10,407 nucleotides of DNA from Gemmatimonadota bacterium (GTDB lineage: Bacteria > Gemmatimonadota > Gemmatimonadetes > JACCXV01). Location of the stretch: assembly GCA_013696835.1 (NCBI GenBank), contig JACCXV010000208.1:1-10407 (forward strand), given 5' to 3'. This document shows, one piece after another, positions 1-6,314 of the stretch. Position numbers and translations under genes: made by a program. Below the pieces are notes generated by a model. It saw only the letters and a program-made list of their open reading frames with translations. It made no database searches and had not been told where the DNA came from. Position 1 is the first letter of the stretch, and each line of letters starts with the position of its first letter.

Positions 1-493
1 GGTCGGGGCAGATCGTGATCACCGCGTCCGCCGACGCGAGGGCCTCGCTCTCGAGCCTCTCGAACAGCCCGATGAGCCGCCGCGAGCGCGTGAAGTTGAA
101 GTTCGTGAGCTGCTGCGGCAGGCTCGAGTGCATGTCGTAGAGCAGCTTGAAGCGGAACAGAGGCTTCAGCAGACGCGAGAAGAAGACGCTCTCCTCGTGC
201 GCCTGGACGAAGTCGTAGCGGTGGGTGACAAGCAGGGCCAGGGTCCACAGCAGCATCAAACCGTCGAGGAAGAACTTCTTGCCGGACGGGCCGATCGGCA
301 CGGGACTGAGGAACGGGATGCGGGGAATGCGGATGATCCGCACCCCCGGGATGTCCACGTCCTGTCCCTCGCCGTAGGTCAGCAGGTCCACCTGGACTCC
401 CTGCTCGGCCGTGATCAGCGTCCGGTAGTAGACGCTGAACGGCGTCCCGCGGGAGGCGAAGAACGGCTGCGGGGCGAGGACGAGGGCCTTCAT
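1..493 (-). CDS. GT4-family glycosyltransferase, N-terminal part (cut by window edge)
   Basis: This is the first ~164 residues of a cytoplasmic glycosyltransferase of the GT-B fold (GT4-like), which would transfer a sugar from a nucleotide-sugar donor to a glycan or lipid acceptor. The N-terminus reads MKALVLAPQPFFASRGTPFS, the usual opening of this family: a Rossmann beta strand followed by a glycine-containing acceptor-site loop. Further on are a short hydrophobic stretch (LMLLWTLALLV), YDFVQAHEES, which sits where the family has its D-x-V-x-A-H segment, and LLYDMHSSLPQQL, also typical of this group. The donor-binding C-terminal half with its E-x7-E motif lies outside the window. The ATG overlaps the stop of the upstream gene (ATGA, 490-493), so it is translationally coupled as the third gene of a minus-strand operon. 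The family is confident; the sugar and acceptor cannot be told. Confidence 0.85.
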   Translation of the reverse strand, partial: MKALVLAPQPFFASRGTPFSVYYRTLITAEQGVQVDLLTYGEGQDVDIPGVRIIRIPRIPFLSPVPIGPSGKKFFLDGLMLLWTLALLVTHRYDFVQAHEESVFFSRLLKPLFRFKLLYDMHSSLPQQLTNFNFTRSRRLIGLFERLESEALASADAVITICPD

Positions 494-1332
494 CGGCTGT
501 GCCCGTTCCTTCGCTTGTGGAGCTGCATGGCGAGCTGAAGCATCACGAACGCGGCGGGGCTCTCGAGCGCACCGTAGGAGCGGAACGGGGCGGGGCTCTC
601 CTCCAGCCGGTGGCGCAGCCACCCCATCGGACGGTCGAGGTCCGCGGGGCCCTCGAGCGCGAAGCCGAAACGCGCGGCCTTGCGGGCCTGACTGGCGAAC
701 GGGAACGGGTCGGTCCCGGGGAGCACCCCCGTGCCCAGCCGCTCGGCGACGTCGAAGAGCGCCGGCCGTCCCGCGGCACGCGTCCGCCCGCCGTTGTCGC
801 CAAGAAAGATGCGCCGTCCTTCGGCGGACGTCAGGACGCGCTCCACGAGCGCGCCGCGTCTCCCCCACCACTTCCCGAAGCCCCAGGGCAGCACGGTCAA
901 TGCCCCGCTGGCGAGCGCCTCGCGCACTGCCTCCTCGAGCGGTGCCCCGGTCGAGAACCGGCGCAGCGTCCCGAGCGCCAGAACCTCGAGCCCCTCGGCC
1001 GTGGGCGTCTGGCGCCCCGCGACGACCACGAGGCGGGCGGTGCCCCCGTCGCGCGAGGCAACCAGGGAAGACGCCTCCGACGTCTCCGAGAAGCGCCAGG
1101 CGCCGACGCGCTCGCCCGCGGTCGCCGCGTCACGCAGGCCGACGAACTCGTCCACACCCGGGGTCTCGGCCAGCAGCAGCACCACGAGCGGATCCGCTCC
1201 CGGGCGCAGCATGGCAGCCTCGCGCCGGCCGTTCTCGGCTGCGGCATCGAGAAGCACTCGTGCATCGAATGCGGGATGGATGTGCACGTGCGCGTCGACC
1301 AGCACGGCCTGGTGGCTGCGAGGACCGCTCAC
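490..1332 (-). CDS. small amidohydrolase-like (metal-dependent TIM-barrel) protein
   Basis: This 280-residue protein starts with GTG one base after the epimerase stop; no other start fits the packing better. Near the N-terminus is D13-A-H15-V-H17-I-H19, the strand-1 H-x-H metal-binding signature of amidohydrolase and related TIM-barrel hydrolases. Near residues 205-212 is LPGTDPFPF, whose D208 is placed like the strand-8 metal-binding aspartate of that superfamily. The protein is short for an amidohydrolase (usually over 300 residues), and I do not see clear central metal-binding histidines, so catalytic competence is open. Alternatives are a TatD/PHP-like hydrolase or a degenerate, non-catalytic barrel. 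It lies between an epimerase and a glycosyltransferase with 1-base and 4-base junctions, so it probably acts on the same glycan or its precursor, for example as a deacetylase or hydrolase. That role is inference. I do not recognise a named family. Confidence 0.7.
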   Translation of the reverse strand: MSGPRSHQAVLVDAHVHIHPAFDARVLLDAAAENGRREAAMLRPGADPLVVLLLAETPGVDEFVGLRDAATAGERVGAWRFSETSEASSLVASRDGGTARLVVVAGRQTPTAEGLEVLALGTLRRFSTGAPLEEAVREALASGALTVLPWGFGKWWGRRGALVERVLTSAEGRRIFLGDNGGRTRAAGRPALFDVAERLGTGVLPGTDPFPFASQARKAARFGFALEGPADLDRPMGWLRHRLEESPAPFRSYGALESPAAFVMLQLAMQLHKRRNGHSR

Positions 1333-1333
1333 G

Positions 1334-2311
1334 CTAGATCCACCCGTGTCTGCGGTACCACTCGGCGGTGCGCCGGAGGCCTTCCTCCAGGTCCACGCGC
1401 GGCTGGTAGCCGAGCAGACGCCGGGCTTTCGAGATGTCGAAGGCGCGGTCGTTCCTGAAGAACTCGACGCGGCGGGGATAGAGGGGCGGGTTCAGCCCCA
1501 GCGGCGTGAAGACCGCCTCGCACGCGACCGCAGCGGCGTGGATCGGCGCCATGGGGATCCTGAGCCGCGGCCGCGGCCTGCCGAGGACGTCCGCGATCAG
1601 CCCCACGAGCTCGTTCAGGGTGGTGTAGCGTGCGCCGCCGATCGTGAAGACCTCCCCGAGCGCCTCGGGTCGCGTTCCGGCCAGCAGGAACCCGTCCACG
1701 AGGTCGTCGATGTAGGTCATGTGGTAGAGCGTCCTTCCCGAGCCGATCATCACGAAGCGCATGCGATCCACCGCCCGGAACAGCTTCAGGAAGCGCCGGT
1801 CGCCGGGCCCGTGGATGCCGACCGGCCGCACGACGCTCAGCGGAAGACGGCCGGCGTACGACAGTGCGAGCCGCTCGCCTTCCAGCTTCGTCTCCTGATA
1901 ATGGTCGCCGGGGGCGACCCGATACGCCTCGGTCGCAGGTGGGTCGTCGATGTTGCCCTGGACGCCCACGGTCGAACAGTGCACGAAGCGACGCACTGCC
2001 GCCGCGATCGACGCGTCGAGCAGGTGGCGCGTGGCGTCCACGTTGACGCGCCGGAACTCGTCCCGGTCGGCGTGCTCCGTCCGGTAGGCCGCGGCCACGT
2101 GATAGACGTCCGAGATCCCCTCGAAGGCGGCCTCGACCGAGCGGCGCTCGCGGATGTCCGCCACGCGGCACTCGATGCCGGACTCCTCCAGTGCGCTGAC
2201 GTCGCTCGTGGGCCGCACGAAGGACACGACGGAGCGGCCTTCGCGGGCGAGCCGGCTTGCCAGATGCGAGCCGGTGAAGCCGGATGCGCCGGTGACGAGG
2301 GTCTTGCCCAT
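1334..2311 (-). CDS. NAD-dependent epimerase/dehydratase (extended SDR)
   Basis: This 325-residue protein is an extended short-chain dehydrogenase/reductase of the nucleotide-sugar epimerase/dehydratase type. Evidence: the N-terminal NAD(P)-binding glycine motif T7-G-A-S-G-F-T-G14; D52-I-R, the usual adenine-ring contact; HVAAAY (71-76) after strand 4; the catalytic Ser/Thr region HCSTVGV (111-117); and the Y138-x-x-x-K142 catalytic pair. The length is normal for the family. The C-terminal substrate domain includes YIDDLVDGFLLAG, typical of these enzymes, and a terminal RRLLGYQPRVDLEEGLRRT segment, the common ending of sugar epimerases. The ATG is well supported by AGGAGG (complement of 2315-2320) four bases upstream. 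It is the first gene of the epimerase, amidohydrolase-like, GT4 minus-strand operon. The substrate is unknown; UDP-sugar epimerases, GDP-sugar enzymes and hopanoid-associated HpnA-like reductases share these features. Confidence 0.88.
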   Translation of the reverse strand: MGKTLVTGASGFTGSHLASRLAREGRSVVSFVRPTSDVSALEESGIECRVADIRERRSVEAAFEGISDVYHVAAAYRTEHADRDEFRRVNVDATRHLLDASIAAAVRRFVHCSTVGVQGNIDDPPATEAYRVAPGDHYQETKLEGERLALSYAGRLPLSVVRPVGIHGPGDRRFLKLFRAVDRMRFVMIGSGRTLYHMTYIDDLVDGFLLAGTRPEALGEVFTIGGARYTTLNELVGLIADVLGRPRPRLRIPMAPIHAAAVACEAVFTPLGLNPPLYPRRVEFFRNDRAFDISKARRLLGYQPRVDLEEGLRRTAEWYRRHGWI

Positions 2312-2665
2312 CTGCCTCCTCGCAGGAATGGCCGGCGGCTCGCCCTCCCTTCGAGTCGATCCCGAATGCCTGCGAGACGGCGATTGGCGGGGGGCAGAAA
2401 TGGAATACGCGAATATCCGTGCGCCTCAGCGGAAGCGGCGGGCAAGATAACCCCTGCCCCGCAAGGTATCTAGCAGCCTCCCTCCGCCGGCGAGCGTACG
2501 TCCAAAGTCGCATGCAAGCCTCGTTCAGCGTGCTGCGCGGATGAGCGGGCAGAGCCATCTCGGAGCCCCGGAGGGGGGCGAGTCGCTACACGGCGGCGGA
2601 GAGGCGCGTTAGGTTACTGGTCATTCGGACAGGACACCTCGATCAACCCGCACGCGGAGACCGGC
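2312..2665. other. divergent intergenic region, no gene seen
   Basis: This 354-base spacer separates the minus-strand epimerase operon from the plus-strand PPK2 gene, so it should carry promoters for both. Only the ribosome-binding sites at the two ends are convincing (AGGAGG for the epimerase, GGAG at 2656-2659 for PPK2). I could not find a well-spaced -35/-10 pair or a sigma54 box on either strand. A 16-codon ATG frame at 2400-2450 exists but has no support as a gene. No repeat, tRNA or mobile-element feature was recognised. Confidence 0.5.
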
Positions 2666-4261
2666 ATGCTGGAGAACGTGGACCTCACGCTGAAGCTCGA
2701 CAAGACGACCTACAAGGAGGCCTTGCCGCGGCTCCAGGAGCGTCTGCGCGAGTGCCAGAACCTGGCTTTGGAGAGCTCGATGCCAGTGGTCGTCGTCTTC
2801 GAAGGCTGGGACGGCGCCGGGAAGGGCTCGAACATCAGCCAGCTCGCTGAGAAGCTCGATCCGCGGCATTTCAAGGTCCACCCGATCGGGGCGCCTTCGG
2901 GAGACGAGCGAGGCCGGCCGTTCCTGTGGCGCTTCTGGCGGCGACTGCCGCCCGCCGGCGACATCGCCGTGTTCGACCGCAGCTGGTACGGCCGCGTGTT
3001 GATCGAGCGCGTCGAGAAACTGATCCAGAAGGCTGAGTGGAGGCTGGCGTTCAACGAGATCTCCGAGTTCGAGCGGCAGCTCACCGACGACGGGACGCTG
3101 ATCGTCAAGTTCTGGCTGCAGATCAGCAAGAAGGAGCAGCGCAAGCGCTTCGAGCGGCTCGAGGACGATCCCGCGATGTCGTGGAAGGTCACGAAGGAGG
3201 ATTGGAGGCACCACAAGGCGTACCGCGACTACGAGGCCGCGGTCGAGGAGATGCTGGCCCGCACGGGCACCCACTGGGCGCCGTGGACGATCGTGGAGGC
3301 GGAGGACGAGCGGTACGGCTCGGCGAAGATCCACGAGACGCTGATCCGGGCCATCGAGTCGGGGGTGGAGGAGGTCCGCCGCGGCCGGGAGAACGGCTCC
3401 CGAGACGGCGTATCCGCGCGCGCGGATACCAACCCCGTGGGCAGCCCACCGGCGGGATCGCACCCGGTGGAGGCCGCGGCCGTCGAGGCGACGGAGCAGG
3501 AGCCGCGAGCGCCCGGTGCTGGGCCGGACCAGCCGGGAGTGCTCGGGGCCTCCACGCTGCTCGACCAGGTGGACCTGACGCAGACGCTCTCGCGCGAAGA
3601 GTACCGGGCGACGCTACGTCCGCTGCAGGCCGAGCTGCGCCGTCTGCAGCGCGATCTGATCCAGCGCGAAGTGCCCGTGCTGATCGTGTACGAAGGGTGG
3701 GACGCCGCGGGCAAAGGCGGGAACATCATGCGTCTCACGCAGTTTCTCGACCCGCGCGGGTACTTCGTGACTGCGTACGCCGCGCCGACGGACGAGGAGA
3801 AGCGGCACCACTACCTCTGGCGCTTCTGGCGCGACCTGCCGTATGCGGGGCAGATCGGCATCTTCGACCGCAGCTGGTACGGGCGCGTGCTCGTCGAGCG
3901 CGTCGAGGGCTTCTGCTCCGAGAAGGAGTGGCGCCGCGCCTACCAGGAGATCAACGAGTTCGAGGCGCAGCTCACGGCGGAGCGCACGGTGCTGGTGAAG
4001 TTCTGGCTGCACGTCAGCCCGGACGAGCAGCTGCGGCGCTTCGAGGAGCGCGCGGAGGACAAGTTCCGTCACTGGAAGCTGACGGAGGATGACTGGCGCA
4101 ACCGCCAGAAGCTCCCGCTCTACCGCGAGGCGGTCGTCGAGATGCTGGAGCGGACGAGCACGGCCTGGGCTCCGTGGACCATCGTCGAAGCGAACGACAA
4201 GCCGTTCGCGCGCGTCAAGACGCTGCGCACGACGATCGACGCGGTCCGCGAGGTCGTCTAG
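2666..4261 (+). CDS. two-domain polyphosphate kinase 2 (class II PPK2, polyphosphate:AMP phosphotransferase type)
   Basis: This 531-residue cytoplasmic enzyme has two tandem PPK2 domains, the architecture of polyphosphate:AMP phosphotransferases, which use polyphosphate to phosphorylate AMP to ADP. Domain 1 (about 1-232) has Walker A EGWDGAGKG (K53), LWRFWRRLP, and D104-R-S-W-Y-G-R. Domain 2 (about 303-531) has Walker A EGWDAAGKG (K350), the PTDEEK loop, LWRFWRDLP, and D401-R-S-W-Y-G-R. Both also keep the W-K-x-T-x-x-D-W-R segment and a closing T-x-W-A-P-W-T-I-V-E-A. Between them is a ~70-residue Pro/Ala/Glu-rich linker with no evident fold. ATG 2666 has GGAG six bases upstream. In the characterised two-domain enzyme PA3455 of Pseudomonas, as I recall it, only the C-terminal half is catalytic, so two intact motif sets is notable. 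The gene stands alone and points toward the metallothionein gene. Family confidence is high; nucleotide preference (AMP, ADP or GDP) is not determinable. Confidence 0.92.
   Translation: MLENVDLTLKLDKTTYKEALPRLQERLRECQNLALESSMPVVVVFEGWDGAGKGSNISQLAEKLDPRHFKVHPIGAPSGDERGRPFLWRFWRRLPPAGDIAVFDRSWYGRVLIERVEKLIQKAEWRLAFNEISEFERQLTDDGTLIVKFWLQISKKEQRKRFERLEDDPAMSWKVTKEDWRHHKAYRDYEAAVEEMLARTGTHWAPWTIVEAEDERYGSAKIHETLIRAIESGVEEVRRGRENGSRDGVSARADTNPVGSPPAGSHPVEAAAVEATEQEPRAPGAGPDQPGVLGASTLLDQVDLTQTLSREEYRATLRPLQAELRRLQRDLIQREVPVLIVYEGWDAAGKGGNIMRLTQFLDPRGYFVTAYAAPTDEEKRHHYLWRFWRDLPYAGQIGIFDRSWYGRVLVERVEGFCSEKEWRRAYQEINEFEAQLTAERTVLVKFWLHVSPDEQLRRFEERAEDKFRHWKLTEDDWRNRQKLPLYREAVVEMLERTSTAWAPWTIVEANDKPFARVKTLRTTIDAVREVV
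3410..3429. repeat. perfect 20-bp palindrome inside the PPK2 linker
   Basis: GTATCCGCGCGCGCGGATAC is identical to its own reverse complement. It lies in the coding sequence for the disordered linker between the two PPK2 domains (residues about 249-255). The flanking bases (C and C) do not extend it. It could be a recognition site, a remnant of a short inserted repeat, or chance in GC-rich DNA. Confidence 0.8.
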
Positions 4262-4283
4262 GAAGAGCCGTTAGGAAGAGCCG
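4259..4283 (+). repeat. tandem duplication spanning the PPK2 stop codon
   Basis: TAGGAAGAGCCG occurs at 4259-4270, where its TAG is the PPK2 stop, and again at 4272-4283, one base apart. It looks like a small slippage duplication. No function is evident and no terminator with a T-run follows before the convergent metallothionein gene. Confidence 0.75.
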
Positions 4284-4371
4284 CTGCGCGATCCGACCGA
4301 ACGGGCTTCGTCGCCCCGGCGGACGGAGCACCGCCACGGCCCCGCCACCGTAGCTGCGTCGGGCGCCGCAG

Positions 4372-4551
4372 TCAGACCAGATGCTCCGGAGTGGCCTGGG
4401 CGCAGTCGGGATGGCCGCATCCGCAGCGGATCTGGAGCATCTCCTCGCCGTGCGTGCAGTGCTCGCTGCAATAGTGCTTGCCACCCTTCTCGACCATGTT
4501 CTCCTCGTCGTGGACACACTTGCAGGCGGCGTGGGCACAGGTCTGGCGCAT
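4372..4551 (-). CDS. SmtA/BmtA-type bacterial metallothionein
   Basis: This 59-residue cysteine- and histidine-rich protein would bind Zn, Cd or Cu in the cytoplasm. The pattern matches bacterial metallothioneins: C5-A-H-A-A-C10-K-C12, a short middle segment ending K-G-G-K-H-Y-C28-S-E-H-C32, then C43-G-C45-G-H-P-D-C50. The middle K-x-Y-C-S-E-x-C and the C-G-C-G-H-x-x-C end are the family hallmarks. It has eight Cys (SmtA has nine, from memory) and seven His. An ATG 26 codons upstream exists in frame, but the start used here has overlapping GGAGG sequences directly before it (complement of 4554-4563) and removes a non-conserved leader. The gene is divergent from the sensor kinase across 149 bases and convergent with PPK2. 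Sharing that intergenic region with a two-component system may mean metal- or stress-responsive control, but no SmtB/ArsR gene is visible here. Confidence 0.85.
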   Translation of the reverse strand: MRQTCAHAACKCVHDEENMVEKGGKHYCSEHCTHGEEMLQIRCGCGHPDCAQATPEHLV

Positions 4552-4599
4552 GACCTCCTCCTCGTGGGTTGGGTCAACGTTCCCGGCGGCCTGTCTGCT

Positions 4600-4611
4600 G
4601 CCGGCGCCGGC
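4600..4611. promoter_or_regulatory. 12-bp palindrome between metallothionein and kinase genes
   Basis: GCCGGCGCCGGC is a perfect palindrome in the 149-base divergent spacer, 49 bases before the metallothionein ATG and about 90 before the kinase ATG. Its position would suit an operator, but such GC palindromes arise easily in DNA this GC-rich. No clear -35/-10 pair was found beside it. Confidence 0.2.
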
Positions 4612-4700
4612 GAATGGGATGACGAACAATCGTGGCTCGCCAGTCCGATCGCGAGGGGGAGAGTGACGGGCGTGCGATCCGGGCGCCGAGGCCTCCTTCC

Positions 4701-6314
4701 ATGAGCTTCCAGCGCAAGCTCTTCCTCGGCTTCTGTCTCATGGCGCTGCCCGTGGCGCTGATCGGAGCCGAAGCGCTGCGCAGCAACCGCGAGGAGCGCC
4801 GGGCGCTCGAAGCGCTGGGCGAGAGCATGGCGCGCTCACGGACCTTCGCCGAGCTCGAGACGGCGATGTTCGGCCAGAGCGAAGAGGTCTGGCAGTTCCT
4901 GACCGGCATGAGTCCCGCCGCGCGGGACAACCTGCGCACGATCGGCCGCGCGATCGCCTACTGGCAGGTGCGCTGGGAAGCGGAGCTCGAGCCGGACGAG
5001 AAGCACCTCGCGCACGACATCGCGACCCTCCAGTCGCAGATCACGGCACTGAGCGAGCGGGTCTTCGCGCTCCACGAGAGCGGGCAGCGCGAAGCGGCCT
5101 ATCGCCTCGCCGAGCAGGAGCTGAAAGGCCGCCTGCTGCCGGCGCTCACGCGCAAGAACCGCGAGATCTACGGCGCCACGCGCGAAGGCAGCGTGCGGCG
5201 CGCTTTCACGCGCCTCGAGGTCATCCTGCGCGACGAACGGCGCGCGCTGTTCTCGATCGTGGCGCTCTCGATCGTTGCCGGCGTGGCGGCCTCCGTGCTG
5301 ATCTCGCGCGGCCTCGCGCGCCCCATCCGCCGCCTGAAGGAGGCGATGGAGGTGACGGGCCGCGGGCTCGACGGCGGCCCGGCGACCGCGACCGCTGAGC
5401 CGGAAGGAGCGCTCGACATGCCCTCCCCCGACGAGCCCGAGGCCCACTCCCGTGACGAGATCGGGGACCTCGCCCGCGCCTTCGCCGCCATGACGCGGAA
5501 CCTGCGCCGGGCACAGGCGACGCAGGCAGCGCTGAATTCCGAGCTGCAGGCCAAGATCGAGCAGCTGGAGCGCGCGCAGTCGCAGCTCGTCCAGTCCGAG
5601 AAGCTCGCTTCGATCGGGGAGATGTCGGCGGCGGTGGCACATGGCCTGCGAAACCCGCTCGCGAGCCTGCGGGCGGCGGCCCAGCTGACGCTGTACCGGC
5701 TGCGGGGGACGCCGGGCGCCGGCGAGCCCCTGGAGTCGATCATCGGCGAGGTCGATCGGCTGGACCGGCGGATCACGCACCTTTTGAGCTTCTCGCGCCC
5801 CGCCCCGTTCCGTCCCAGCCCCGAGCGGCTGGCCGACATAGTCCAATCGCTCCTCCCCGCGTTCGGCGAACGCTTCGCCGAGCGCGGCATCCGGCTCGCA
5901 ACCGACCTTCCGGCCGATCTCCCGCTCGTTCGGGTGGATCCGATCCAGCTCGAGCAGGCGCTGCTCGAGATCCTCTCGAACGCGCTCGACGCGATGCCCC
6001 AGGGCGGGGACGTCTCGATCCGCGGGCTCCGGAAGGGGGACGTAGCCGTGCTCGAGATTTCCGATACGGGCGAGGGCATTCCCGCCGCCGTCCTGGCTTC
6101 GGTGTGCGAGCCCTTCTTCACGACGCGCGCGGAGGGAACGGGGCTCGGCCTCGCAACCGCGCGGCGCTACGTCGAGCAGAACGGCGGCCGGCTGGCCATC
6201 GAGAGCTCGCGCGGAGGCGGGATGCGCCCCACCGGCCCCACCGGCTCGACCCCCGGGACCACGGTCCGGATCTCTCTGCCCGTGGCGGCCGTCGAGAACC
6301 CCGCCGCCACGTGA
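4701..6314 (+). CDS. membrane-bound sensor histidine kinase (NtrB/ZraS-like)
   Basis: This 537-residue inner-membrane kinase probably autophosphorylates and passes phosphate to the regulator encoded next. Order: short cytoplasmic start with MSFQRKLF, TM1 (about 7-25), a ~155-residue mostly helical, charged periplasmic sensor region, TM2 (about 182-201), HAMP (helix 1 from R207-P208; helix 2 from D252-E-I-G), coiled coil (about 275-300), HisKA with A-V-A-H314-G-L-R-N-P-L, and HATPase with N427 in the N box, D455-T-G-E-G (G1), E-P-F-F-T-T (F box) and G-T-G-L-G-L-A (G2). The H box and short HATPase are typical of kinases paired with NtrC-type regulators. I chose ATG 4701 because TM1 follows directly; an in-frame GTG at 4632 would add 23 polar residues. 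The HAMP connector carries an extra Pro/Glu/Ala-rich loop. The sensor ligand is unknown. The stop overlaps the regulator's GTG. Confidence 0.92.
   Translation: MSFQRKLFLGFCLMALPVALIGAEALRSNREERRALEALGESMARSRTFAELETAMFGQSEEVWQFLTGMSPAARDNLRTIGRAIAYWQVRWEAELEPDEKHLAHDIATLQSQITALSERVFALHESGQREAAYRLAEQELKGRLLPALTRKNREIYGATREGSVRRAFTRLEVILRDERRALFSIVALSIVAGVAASVLISRGLARPIRRLKEAMEVTGRGLDGGPATATAEPEGALDMPSPDEPEAHSRDEIGDLARAFAAMTRNLRRAQATQAALNSELQAKIEQLERAQSQLVQSEKLASIGEMSAAVAHGLRNPLASLRAAAQLTLYRLRGTPGAGEPLESIIGEVDRLDRRITHLLSFSRPAPFRPSPERLADIVQSLLPAFGERFAERGIRLATDLPADLPLVRVDPIQLEQALLEILSNALDAMPQGGDVSIRGLRKGDVAVLEISDTGEGIPAAVLASVCEPFFTTRAEGTGLGLATARRYVEQNGGRLAIESSRGGGMRPTGPTGSTPGTTVRISLPVAAVENPAAT

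Noticed and set aside
2400..2450. 16-codon ATG frame in the PPK2/epimerase spacer, preceded by a G-run
   Set aside because: It is too short, basic and motif-free to support as a gene; the G-run is common in this DNA.
731..2473. 580-codon plus-strand open frame
   Set aside because: It is antisense to the epimerase and amidohydrolase-like genes, its translation is Arg/Pro/Ala/Ser-rich with no domain, and long shadows are expected at this GC content.
1329..2558. 409-codon minus-strand open frame overlapping the epimerase
   Set aside because: It is in a different frame from the clear SDR gene, Arg-rich, and lacks any recognisable motif.
4354..4371. possible hairpin CTGCG-N8-CGCAG between PPK2 and the metallothionein gene as a bidirectional terminator
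   Set aside because: The stem is only 5 bp and no T-run follows on either strand; it also abuts the metallothionein stop.
4564..4588. TTGACC on the minus strand as a -35 box for the metallothionein gene
   Set aside because: It is only about 25 bases from the start codon, leaving no room for a -10 box and transcription start before the ribosome-binding site.
6104..6310. upstream extension of the response regulator within the kinase gene
   Set aside because: The extension is Arg/Pro-rich shadow sequence; the receiver domain begins right after GTG 6311, which overlaps the kinase stop in the usual coupled form.
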